A stretch of 64,000 nt of DNA from Enterococcus sp. BWB1-3 (GTDB taxonomy: Bacteria; Bacillota; Bacilli; Lactobacillales; Enterococcaceae). Location of the stretch: assembly GCF_016745275.1 (NCBI RefSeq), contig NZ_JADOEP010000003.1, forward strand, positions 62,001 to 126,000, written 5' to 3'. The translations under genes and the position numbers were made by a program. The notes under the pieces were generated by a model. It was not told the origin of the DNA and did no database searches. It saw only the letters and a program-made list of their open reading frames with translations. The stretch's first letter is position 1; each line of letters starts with the position of its first letter. Positions 16,717-24,343 of this stretch are shown one piece after another.

Positions 16717-17427
16717 TTAATATAAAATTTCAATTATTTTATATTCAGCTTCATTATTTGTTTCCTTGTATTCTTTATTATTTTTTATAACTTCAACAGG
16801 TCTGTATTCCCAATATTTTCTAGCTAAAGTAACGGGAGAATTACTTTTATCCTTCATATTCAATTCTTTTAAAATATACGAACCACAACCTGTCATGAGG
16901 CTACCTCTTCTTACCTTTTCTAAAGATTTCATTATCCCTTCATAACTAGTAGATTGGCTGTAGGTTGCATTTAAGTCCCCATGTCTAACATAATATCTAA
17001 TTTCTCCATTTGAACGTTCTACTTCACCTGTTGGTTTACTTAATATTTCTATAACTTCAACAAGATTTTCTTTTAATGTAATAGATTTTGGTTTAATGAA
17101 GCTTATTTCATAATGTCCTGATTTATAACCCAAACGACCTCTTCCTATACACTCTAAAACATCCCCTTCTGACAACGGATGATCTACATATCCTTTAAAT
17201 AAAGGAATTAGTGAAGGATTTTTATGCATATATTCCGATTGATGCTCAATAACTTCACCCAAAAATTTCACATAATTATTTTCACTATGCCATTTCACAT
17301 TTTTAACTATAACTTTAAATTTGGTTTTCCAATTATCTTTTTCAGCTTTTTTATACCATTGTGCTTTAGAATCCATTCCATCCCACCAATACGAATCCTC
17401 TCTAAAAAATATTTGACTGATCTTCAA
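16717..17427 (-). CDS. Unknown protein
   Basis: 236 aa, last gene of a five-gene minus-strand run. Soluble, mixed alpha/beta, with 'PLFKGYVDHPLSEGDVLECIGRGRLGYKSGHYEISFIKP' suggesting a beta-barrel/OB-like region, but I do not recognise the family. Preceded 33 nt upstream by the next gene of the run. Confidence 0.5.
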   Translation of the reverse strand: MKISQIFFREDSYWWDGMDSKAQWYKKAEKDNWKTKFKVIVKNVKWHSENNYVKFLGEVIEHQSEYMHKNPSLIPLFKGYVDHPLSEGDVLECIGRGRLGYKSGHYEISFIKPKSITLKENLVEVIEILSKPTGEVERSNGEIRYYVRHGDLNATYSQSTSYEGIMKSLEKVRRGSLMTGCGSYILKELNMKDKSNSPVTLARKYWEYRPVEVIKNNKEYKETNNEAEYKIIEILY

Positions 17428-17460
17428 TTTGATAGCTTTGTGTATTCTTTTAATAGCAAG

Positions 17461-17796
17461 TTAGACAACCATTTCTATCATCGTCATTACTCTAATCCCT
17501 TTATGGTTTGCAGATATAAGATATACAACCCCTGAATGATGTTCAGACATGCCAATTTCCACAGCGAAATGATCTGCTCTGATGCCGCAAAAATAATCAT
17601 CATTTTTTTCTATCAATTCAATTTTTTCCATATGAAAGGCATTTAAATCTTCGATATTGGCTGGAGTTAATTCTTCAAGCTGTACACTATCAAATATTAT
17701 ATTAGACTTTATATGATCAAATTTCCCCTCGTAAAGTCCAGATAACCTAGTTGAAAAATTGTTAAACCTATCTGCTTGATGTACAAATGTGCTCAT
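17461..17796 (-). CDS. Unknown protein
   Basis: 111 aa from the ATG at 17796 (GAGAGGA upstream; an ATG six codons earlier is possible). Contains 'SVQLEELTPANIEDLNAFHM' and 'IGMSEHHSGVVYLISANHKGIRVMTMIEMVV'. No signal peptide or membrane segment; family unknown. Part of the same run as the flanking small genes. Confidence 0.45.
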   Translation of the reverse strand: MSTFVHQADRFNNFSTRLSGLYEGKFDHIKSNIIFDSVQLEELTPANIEDLNAFHMEKIELIEKNDDYFCGIRADHFAVEIGMSEHHSGVVYLISANHKGIRVMTMIEMVV

Positions 17797-17854
17797 ATTT
17801 ATTCCTCTCCTCACTATAAATTTTATTAATTACAACTAAGATATGTGGAATTAA

Positions 17855-18319
17855 TTAACTGTTGTCCTTTTCCCACTCATCAATAGTTGGAATTCCTTTC
17901 TCTATCACTTTCTTAATTACTAAATAAATAAGATTTGATGAATAACTTCCATCAACATAAAAATGTGAAGCACGTGAAATTTGTGTCTCAACTCTTTCTC
18001 CGACATCTTCTATTTCAACTCTTCCAGAGTCCTTTAAAATAGCTAGATAATCCACTAAACCTTTACTTGTCGCAAACAGACATTCAATGTTGCCGTCATC
18101 TATCACTAACCCGTATGGCATAAGATAATAATATCTAGCCATGTGAAGTGTTATCTCTATATTATCATCCATTTTTTGACATTCAAGTTTATCAATATAC
18201 TCCGAATAATTAGTAACAATATTATTGCTCATACTAATTTTCTCAAAAGTAACTTGATTCCAATCAGGAATAATTGTTCCAAACCAATTTTTTTCTTTAA
18301 TAACATTCATAAAGAACAA
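17855..18319 (-). CDS. Unknown protein
   Basis: 154 aa (an internal ATG at codon 4 is possible). Rich in aromatic residues: 'ITLHMARYYYLMPYGLVIDDGNIECLFATSKGLVDYL'. No recognised domain. 20 nt downstream of the preceding gene, consistent with an operon. Confidence 0.45.
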   Translation of the reverse strand: MFFMNVIKEKNWFGTIIPDWNQVTFEKISMSNNIVTNYSEYIDKLECQKMDDNIEITLHMARYYYLMPYGLVIDDGNIECLFATSKGLVDYLAILKDSGRVEIEDVGERVETQISRASHFYVDGSYSSNLIYLVIKKVIEKGIPTIDEWEKDNS

Positions 18320-18339
18320 TTTCGTTTGTATATCTAGTT

Positions 18340-18696
18340 CTAATTGATTTGGATATCATAATTCTTAATTTCCCAGCCTTCCTGCTCGTACTTAATAATC
18401 ATTTTATCTACGAGTACGATGATAAACTTAATTTCATGATAACGATAGTTGCCAATAGTTCCAGTTGTTCTCGCATTGTCTGCATCTCTTATTGATTTAT
18501 ACAATAGTGCATAAACTTTTGATGGAGAATATATTTTAAGCCATCCATCAAATGCACTACAAAGCATTTTTACTTTTTCTTCATCATCCAATTCTCTGAA
18601 AAATCCCAATTTCTTCATTTCAAATTTAAATATCTTAAGCAATTCTTGAATAACGTAACTCTTCCATAAATGAATATATTCCCTAGAATTTTTCAT
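18340..18696 (-). CDS. Unknown helical protein
   Basis: 118 aa, almost entirely helical and charged ('LWKSYVIQELLKIFKFEMKKLGFF', 'KVYALLYKSIRDADNARTTG'). No motif known to me. 20 nt behind the first small gene of the run. Confidence 0.45.
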   Translation of the reverse strand: MKNSREYIHLWKSYVIQELLKIFKFEMKKLGFFRELDDEEKVKMLCSAFDGWLKIYSPSKVYALLYKSIRDADNARTTGTIGNYRYHEIKFIIVLVDKMIIKYEQEGWEIKNYDIQIN

Positions 18697-18716
18697 CTCA
18701 ATATCGTCTAAATATT

Positions 18717-18989
18717 TTAATTTTTCAAAAAATCCTTTCTACTATAGCGTTCACTTACTATATTTAATGAAAACAATGTTTCATCTACTCTATAAGAAAA
18801 ATTTGTATCAGTAACGTTGGAAAAGACTTCTATTGGAGTTTGTTCAGAGACTTTCAGTATGTCTTTATCAATTAAATCCCTAATTGTGTCCAGCGTAAAG
18901 CCGTTTACTAACCCCTTATACGTTTTATATTGTGGTACTAAACAATTAAATTCTAAATTGCTGATTTGAAATAATGCTGCAATATTCAC
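18717..18989 (-). CDS. Unknown protein, first of a five-gene run
   Basis: 90 aa ('ALFQISNLEFNCLVPQYKTYKGLVNGF...'). Middle and C-terminal part resembles a small winged-helix ('TLDTIRDLIDKDILKVSEQTP'), which would fit a regulator or a specificity subunit; weak inference. Nothing else recognised. Confidence 0.4.
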   Translation of the reverse strand: MNIAALFQISNLEFNCLVPQYKTYKGLVNGFTLDTIRDLIDKDILKVSEQTPIEVFSNVTDTNFSYRVDETLFSLNIVSERYSRKDFLKN

Positions 18990-19132
18990 TCTGTCAAAAA
19001 CACCAATATCTTAAAATTCAACTTCACGATCCAAATAGATATCATTAATATAGGTACGATTTTATTAGATTTTCAGACTTTCGTACCTAAAAATACACGT
19101 TAATAAGAACAAAACTACACAAATTTTTATTT

Positions 19133-19160
19133 AAAAAATAGGCTTTCTCAAAGAAAACCT
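19133..19160 (-). terminator. Terminator of the 298-aa gene
   Basis: Minus strand AGGTTTTCT-TTG-AGAAAGCCT followed by ATTTTTT, 38 nt after the stop. It separates this gene from the five-gene run below. Confidence 0.65.
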
Positions 19161-19197
19161 ACTTTCATTTCTGAACTCATTCTAAATTTATCTTATA

Positions 19198-20094
19198 TTA
19201 TCTATTCTCCACAAATCTTATATACTGTATTAGCAAATGTGGTTGTTTGACAGATTCTTCAATTGCATAAGCTTTTGAACCACCTCTATTTGGATAATTC
19301 TCTTTAATCTCTACTTTACGCAAAAGTTTTTTAGATGGTGGGCTGTAAACAAAATCATTTTTACTTTTAACCCACTTCACGTTTACTAATGGTGATTTCT
19401 TATCCAAATGCTCCATTTGTTTCTGAACAAGAATAACTTTTCCAATGTACTCACGAACAGTAAAATCATACTTGTTAACTGTCATTTCTCTAGGGACCAA
19501 AATTATTGGTTTCTCGTCCCCATCATATGGAAGCATCACTTCTATAGATTTCCAACATTGATCCTCTAAATCATAGTATCCATTGAGTTTAAATTTTTTC
19601 AGCTTTTGGATATCATATTTCTTACAAATTTCATAAGTAAACTCACTAAGTTCTTTACAAATAATATTCGTAATTAGATCGGAAAAACGATCCTCACCAA
19701 AATTATTTACAAATAACGGTATCAAACAAGGTTGGCTAAAAAGAGAACTGTCTAGTTTTCCTAGTTCCTGAATTTTAGAAAATACTTCATCCAATATTTC
19801 TGGAGATGCACCTTTCCCAACCGACTTACCACTAGAATAACCTAGGCGAGTAGCATTAATTTCCTTTGAACAATCAATTAAACTAAAAGCTTTTGACTTA
19901 TCTCCTATACTGTAAAGATTGTTTACGTTAAGGAAGTAAGCCATTATCTTACTTTCAGCTAACTGACTCTTAAACAACCCTGCACCCACCTTTTTTATCT
20001 TATTAGGATCAAGAAAAACTGTAGTGTCTGTTGCCAAGTCAATATCTACATACTCGTTCCCTCTAACATTAAAAAACTCATTAAATTTTACCAT
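19198..20094 (-). CDS. Unknown 298-aa protein
   Basis: Begins 'MVKFNEFFNVRGNEYVDIDLATDTTVFLDPNKI', ends 'SVKQPHLLIQYIRFVENR'. Notable conserved-looking pieces are 'DTTVFLDPNKI' and 'KPIILVPREMTVNKYDFTVREYIGKVI'. I have seen proteins of this look near mobile elements but cannot name a domain. Monocistronic, in the integrase-less segment. Confidence 0.5.
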   Translation of the reverse strand: MVKFNEFFNVRGNEYVDIDLATDTTVFLDPNKIKKVGAGLFKSQLAESKIMAYFLNVNNLYSIGDKSKAFSLIDCSKEINATRLGYSSGKSVGKGASPEILDEVFSKIQELGKLDSSLFSQPCLIPLFVNNFGEDRFSDLITNIICKELSEFTYEICKKYDIQKLKKFKLNGYYDLEDQCWKSIEVMLPYDGDEKPIILVPREMTVNKYDFTVREYIGKVILVQKQMEHLDKKSPLVNVKWVKSKNDFVYSPPSKKLLRKVEIKENYPNRGGSKAYAIEESVKQPHLLIQYIRFVENR

Positions 20095-20099
20095 ATAAC

Positions 20100-20379
20100 A
20101 AATCGTACCCCTTTATAAATTATTACAAAAAAGCACTTAGACACAGTAAATCCAAAAGTTTATAGAGAGTTTAACTATTTTATAAAAGAAATATACAAAT
20201 ACTACATTGAACTTACTCCATTTTTGAAAGTAGAGTAATAAATCTTTAGATTCAATAGATAGCTTACTAGCTACTATAGTCACTAAATAGAAAAAGATTA
20301 CTCATAAAAAATGGTGACATTCTGGAACAAAAGTACTTGCATATAAAATTTTCAAGTGTTAAAATGAAGTTCAGAAAGT
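20100..20379. other. No gene seen
   Basis: AT-rich intergenic DNA upstream of the 298-aa gene, no supported frame on either strand. Confidence 0.5.
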
Positions 20380-20458
20380 TATAATTTAGTTAACTCATCT
20401 ATACGCCAATATAGATGTACCTAGCCCTGCACTGAATCCCTATGTCAGTGCTTTTTTG
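20380..20458 (+). ncRNA. Candidate small RNA
   Basis: -10 TATAAT at 20380-20385 (weak -35), then a short transcript of roughly 70 nt with a hairpin CATCTAT / ATAGATG and a terminator GCACTGA / TCAGTGC followed by TTTTTTG. No open frame. It could be an antisense or regulatory RNA of the nearby toxin module. Confidence 0.4.
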
Positions 20459-20860
20459 TTATGTCTATGATAACATATTTTATTTAAATCAACAAACTTA
20501 TATAGTCAGAAATACATCTAATTATCGTTTTAAGCTATTTTAATCAAATATGATTCTGAACACCAAAGATAGATAAACATCCATTAAAAGGCATATCAAC
20601 GTTGTTTTCAGCAATATTTTCAATGTTAATACACTTTCTATAAAAATTGAAAATTAAAGTTCTTAGATTTCTAATAAGTATAAAAGGAATGTTCTATTTC
20701 TCCTTAATAAAGATGATTCAACTGTAAAAATTAGTATCATTCCTTTTTTTACTTTAAACTGTACCTATCGTCAGAAGATGTTACAATATCTGAGATTTTT
20801 GAGAAATAGTAGCCCTTCTTCTCCCTAAAAATTAAATTCACTTTCTAATGCATAATATGC
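20459..20860. other. No gene seen; possible long-range hairpin
   Basis: AT-rich. AAAAGGAATG (20684-20693) and CATTCCTTTTTTT (20738-20750) could form a terminator-like hairpin with a 44-nt loop. No protein frame is supported. Confidence 0.4.
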
Positions 20861-20866
20861 TATACT
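20861..20866 (+). promoter_or_regulatory. Extended -10 promoter of fst RNA I
   Basis: TGCTATACT, an extended -10 (TG-N-TATACT), 38 nt before the toxin start. Confidence 0.5.
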
Positions 20867-20903
20867 CAGTTTGGCAACTTGCCCCTAAAGGGGGTGTGTA
20901 GTA

Positions 20904-20996
20904 TTGGATAAGCTTCTATCGTTAGTCATTGCGCCTATTTTTGTAGGTATAGTAATTCAACTAGTTTCTCATTGGTTAGATGAGAAAAGACAATGA
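20904..20996 (+). CDS. fst: Fst-family type I toxin
   Basis: 30 aa, too short for routine ORF calling. 'MDKLLSLVIAPIFVGIVIQL' followed by 'VSHWLDEKRQ' matches the plan and much of the sequence of pAD1 Fst (a K-x-L-x-SLVIAPIFVG core, membrane helix, charged tail). Fst peptides insert in the membrane and kill cells that lose the unstable antisense RNA II. TTG start; the GGGGGTG ribosome-binding site can pair with upstream CCCC, as in Fst mRNAs where translation is initially occluded. The terminator just downstream would be shared by the convergent antitoxin RNA. It probably keeps the integrase-less segment from being lost. Confidence 0.85.
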   Translation: MDKLLSLVIAPIFVGIVIQLVSHWLDEKRQ

Positions 20997-21050
20997 CTAA
21001 AAGCAGGTTGCCTTCTAACTCACACATTCGACGTCGCAACGAATGTAAAG

Positions 21051-21083
21051 AAAAACCACTCTATTTGCCGTAGAGTGGTTTTT
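21051..21083. terminator. Bidirectional terminator of the fst/par-like module
   Basis: AAAAACCACTCTA-TTTGCCG-TAGAGTGGTTTTT, a perfect 13-bp stem usable on both strands. In par loci this lies in the overlap of toxin mRNA and antitoxin RNA. Confidence 0.8.
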
Positions 21084-21222
21084 GTGTAATATTGGTAAAG
21101 CGACTATCGTCTCGCAACAACATCATACCAAAAATAATGAGAAAAATCAAATTTTCTCTCTTAAAGATTTGTTCATCTTGTTTACAACGACTTCAACATT
21201 GCTAATAAGGAGGAAATACACA

Positions 21223-21291
21223 ATGGCAGAAGAACAAAAGAAAGAAATCATTTTAACAAAAAACAATCAACCCATTAAGGAAATCTGTTAA
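21223..21291 (+). CDS. Short ORF interrupted by the group II intron
   Basis: 22 codons (MAEEQKKEIILTKNNQPIKE-IC) behind a textbook AAGGAGG. Its stop TAA uses the last base of the intron, which lies antisense here. Removing 21291-23207 would extend the peptide to 30 aa (…EICYQKKTLSK). Function unknown; it could be a translated leader. Confidence 0.35.
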   Translation: MAEEQKKEIILTKNNQPIKEIC

Positions 21292-23207
21292 TAGGGTAGA
21301 GGGGAAATAAATTCCGCCCCTCACATTGCACCGTACGTACGGGTCTCGTATACGGCGCTACATTTGTATTGTACTCACGATTCTCTTAAATAGTAAGTTA
21401 AAGGATTGACTAGACCTGGTCGGTCCTTTTTCTTTCGAGCTAGAACTGTCGGGTTCAAAATGAAGTTAACGACAATCATCCCACTTCGTCTATACCACCC
21501 AAGTCTTGAGTTGGTCACTTTAAAGATATCTTCTTCAGCGAAACCGCAGTTTAACAGTCAGTTCAGTTTCTGGAGATTCTTCGATATACGTTTCGGTACC
21601 TTCCATTGTTTGATGATAATGACTCGGATTTTATGTCGTATCCATTGACCAAACTTCTCTATAAATGTCTTCATACTTCCGATTCGGTAGTAATTTATCC
21701 ATCCTCTTACAATTTGGTTGACCTTCGTAAAGGTTTCGGCTAATGGTCTCGATACTGCCTGTTTTCTTTTCAGTACAGTTTTTATTTTTCCATACAGCTT
21801 GGCTTTACTGGCGTTGGTTGGCTTACATTTCCACCCCTGTTGATCTTTCCAAAAGGTGAACCCTAGAAATTGGCTTTGGGTCGGCCTTACGACTTTGGTT
21901 TTCGTCAGATTGACTTGTAAGAATAACTTCTTTTCCATCCAATTCGTGATTGACTTCATGACTCGATTCGCTGCCATTTCGCTTTTGACAAAGATACAAA
22001 CATCGTCCGCATATCTTGCAAAGTGTAGCCCTCTTGTTTCCAATTCCTTATCTAATTTATCTAAATAGATATTCGATAGGATTGGACTTATTGGGCTACC
22101 TTGCGGGACTCCTATTTCAGTTTGTGTCGCTAATCCATCCGCCATTACGCCTGCTTTTAAGAACAAGCGTATCAAATATAAGGTGTCTCGATCATTTACC
22201 TTTTCTCTAAGAGTTGAAATTAATTTATCATGATTTACTGTGTCGAAATATTTCTCTATATCCATATCGATGACCCACTCAAACCCTTCATTCAAGTAAT
22301 TGACCACTTGGTTAATGGCTTGATGTGCACTTCTGTTCGGTCGAAATCCGTAACTTTTCTCGCTGAACTGCTTATCATAGAGTTGACTTAATTGTTGGGC
22401 AGTCGCTTGTTGGATGACTCTGTCTATCACTGTAGGAATTCCTAATGGACGTTTAGTTCCATCAGGCTTCGGGATGTAAGTCCTGCGGACTGGTTTGGGC
22501 TGATACTTTCTTTCACAAATTTGTTGGACAAGTGTTTGTCCATGTTTTCGAAAGTAAGTCTCAAGTTCCTCCACGGTCATGTTATCGCTACCTGGAGCGC
22601 CTTTATTACTCTTGACTTTGTTAATTGCCTGTTCTATATTTCCAACATCTGTTATCTTTTCGATTAATCTCATCTCGCTGTTCCTCCTCTAGTTATAAAT
22701 TTTTCCAAGACCGTCCCCATTACTTTCCCCATCAATGGTTACGTTCCATTGGGCTAGGGTATCCTCATTTTCGGACTACTTGGACATTCTCATCTAGTGA
22801 TTCACACTATACAAACATTAGGTCCTTCATTATCTAGGCTGGATAATTACTATGACCTCAGCTGACTTCCTACGGTTAACCTTTTTCGACCGTCATTAAC
22901 GATTGCTGATTTTAAAGCCTCTCGTGATTAGACGTCCGTAGGACCTCCCAGGGTAAGACACTTATCTTTCACTTTACAACCTCTTGATTTACTGTCTTGG
23001 TTTTACGTTTACCTTTTGGACTTCGGTTTGTTGAGCAACCTCATCCACCATTTAGCCTCATCAAGTTTCTGTTCGTAGGCTCAAAGTTTTGCTACACCAC
23101 TTCCTTCACCCCGCCATTACTGACTTCGGCTTGTGGTTCGCTACGCTTGGCGGTAACTACCCGCGACTGGACTTTCACCAGCTAGATAAGTGCCATGCCT
23201 GGCACAC
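21291..23207 (-). mobile_element. Group II intron, about 1.92 kb
   Basis: On the minus strand the element starts GTGTGCCAGGCATGGCAC (5' consensus GTGYG), carries a reverse transcriptase gene, and ends with a 31-nt domain V-like hairpin (21328-21358, apex ACGAGA..CCGT), a domain VI-like stem (GAGGGG / CCCCTC) and a terminal ...CCCTAT. The 5' exon on that strand is a terminator hairpin with a T-run, the kind of target used by intron classes that insert behind terminators. It separates the small ORF at 21223 from the att copy at 23269. Confidence 0.85.
21375..22673 (-). pseudogene. ltrA: Group II intron reverse transcriptase/maturase with in-frame TGA
   Basis: The open part (22673-21558, 371 aa) has RT motifs including 'RPLGIPTVIDRVIQQA', 'YGFRPNRSAHQAI', 'VIDMDIEKYFDTVNHD', 'IGVPQGSPISPILSNIYLD' and the catalytic 'FARYADDVCIF', plus a maturase domain X ('IVRGWINYYRIGSMK'). 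A TGA at 21558-21560 stops it, yet the same frame continues for 60 more sense codons ('NCGFAEEDIFKVTNSRLGWYRRSG' family ending) to a TGA at 21375. The polymerase core is intact but the natural C-terminus is cut off, so splicing or mobility may be impaired. Confidence 0.8.
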
Positions 23208-23210
23208 TCA

Positions 23211-23244
23211 AAAAAAGACACTCTCCAAATGAATGAAAAGTGTC
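23211..23244. terminator. Terminator next to the intron insertion site
   Basis: GACACTCT / AAAGTGTC stem with A6 on one side, so it can terminate minus-strand transcription; it forms the intron's 5' exon. Confidence 0.55.
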
Positions 23245-23268
23245 CTAAAACCCTTGGTATAACAAGGA

Positions 23269-23318
23269 TTAACGTTTACTAAATTGTGAAGCTTTACGGG
23301 CTTTCTTAAGACCTGGTT
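23269..23318. repeat. rpsI-end attachment site copy B
   Basis: 50 bp, 46/50 identical to the rpsI 3' end at 37347. On the minus strand it still spells [19 protein letters not shown]. It is the distal end of the BREX element and the proximal end of the integrase-less segment. Confidence 0.85.
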
Positions 23319-23594
23319 AGCTCAACTATTTTTTTAATCAGCTATAAAAGGCTTTAATAGCAACTATTTTTAGAGATTCAAATGATAAAAATTTTATTGA
23401 CTTTCAAATTATTTGAAAGCAATGGTGTCAATTTTTCAAACAAGTAAACATGCGAGCTGAAATGTTTTATTAGTGTATACTTATTATCGACGAAGAACAT
23501 ATCATATTCACTCACTCTAAACTACATTCTCAAAAATCCATCATACGAATACGAGATTTGATACTCTGATTAGGTTCAAACATCCAAAAAATAA
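23319..23594. other. No gene seen
   Basis: AT-rich end of the BREX element between the att site and the operon terminator; no supported frame. Confidence 0.5.
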
Positions 23595-23616
23595 CAAACA
23601 ACATAATTGTTGTTTG
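23586..23616 (-). terminator. Terminator of the BREX operon
   Basis: Perfect 8-bp stem CAAACAAC / GTTGTTTG with a 6-nt loop, then TTATTTTTT on the minus strand, 20 nt beyond the last gene. Confidence 0.75.
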
Positions 23617-23635
23617 CTTTCAATTCGTATAATCG

Positions 23636-24343
23636 TTACTTTAACCCTATGAAAGTATCCGTTCTTTCTCGTAACACGTTTAAATCATCAAGATGAACTT
23701 CTAATCTGCTAACCTGATAATCAAACATAAATAATCCCGCTTGATTATTTATAATTTCTAGCGGAAGGTATTCAGCATCCGTATGAGCTAAAATAGAGCG
23801 TATCAATACGTTCTTTATAAACTCATCAGTAATCAGAATTTTGTGCTTCGTAAGTTCATATACACCAGGCTTGCTACGAAATAGAAATCCCCAATCAACC
23901 AAGGAACCCAAAACCGTCAACACCCCTTTATTCACTGTCTCAGTCATTCCATAAGTGCTACGAACTTCTTCCATAATTGTTTTCGATTGAAAAGTATCCT
24001 GCATACGTAGATACTTCCCAATTATATTTATGGTGTCTGAAAAAAATGAAAAAGAATAAAGCATCATCAAAACTTGCAACGATTTTTTCTCATCATAATT
24101 TGAAATAGCATATCGTTCTAGTACTTTCTCTTGAAAATCAGAAAGTGGCTTCTGGCCGTTCCCCCATACTTTCATTAAATTGTTTAGAGCTTTTCTGCGG
24201 AACGTATCCCCCTTAACTGTTTTTGCAAAGGTCTCATCTAATATTTGATACGCGTCTGTAGGTGAATATTTCACCATTACTTCAGCAGCTTTGTCCAACT
24301 CTTCAAATGTCATTACACGAAATAATCCCACCATTTTTTTCAT
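23636..24343 (-). CDS. brxA: BrxA-like protein, last gene of the BREX operon
   Basis: 235 aa, helical with a closing winged-helix. The stretch 'LMMLYSFSFFSDTINIIGKYLRMQDTFQSKTIMEEV' and 'TVLGSLVDWGFLFRSKPGVYEL' follows the general BrxA (DUF1819) plan, in which a helical core is followed by a small DNA-binding-type domain. BrxA is a small DNA-binding protein common to BREX types. Its ATG lies 1 nt inside the pglZ end, so the two are coupled. In type 3 operons brxA is the last gene, as here. Sequence match alone would leave this uncertain. Confidence 0.55.
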   Translation of the reverse strand: MKKMVGLFRVMTFEELDKAAEVMVKYSPTDAYQILDETFAKTVKGDTFRRKALNNLMKVWGNGQKPLSDFQEKVLERYAISNYDEKKSLQVLMMLYSFSFFSDTINIIGKYLRMQDTFQSKTIMEEVRSTYGMTETVNKGVLTVLGSLVDWGFLFRSKPGVYELTKHKILITDEFIKNVLIRSILAHTDAEYLPLEIINNQAGLFMFDYQVSRLEVHLDDLNVLRERTDTFIGLK

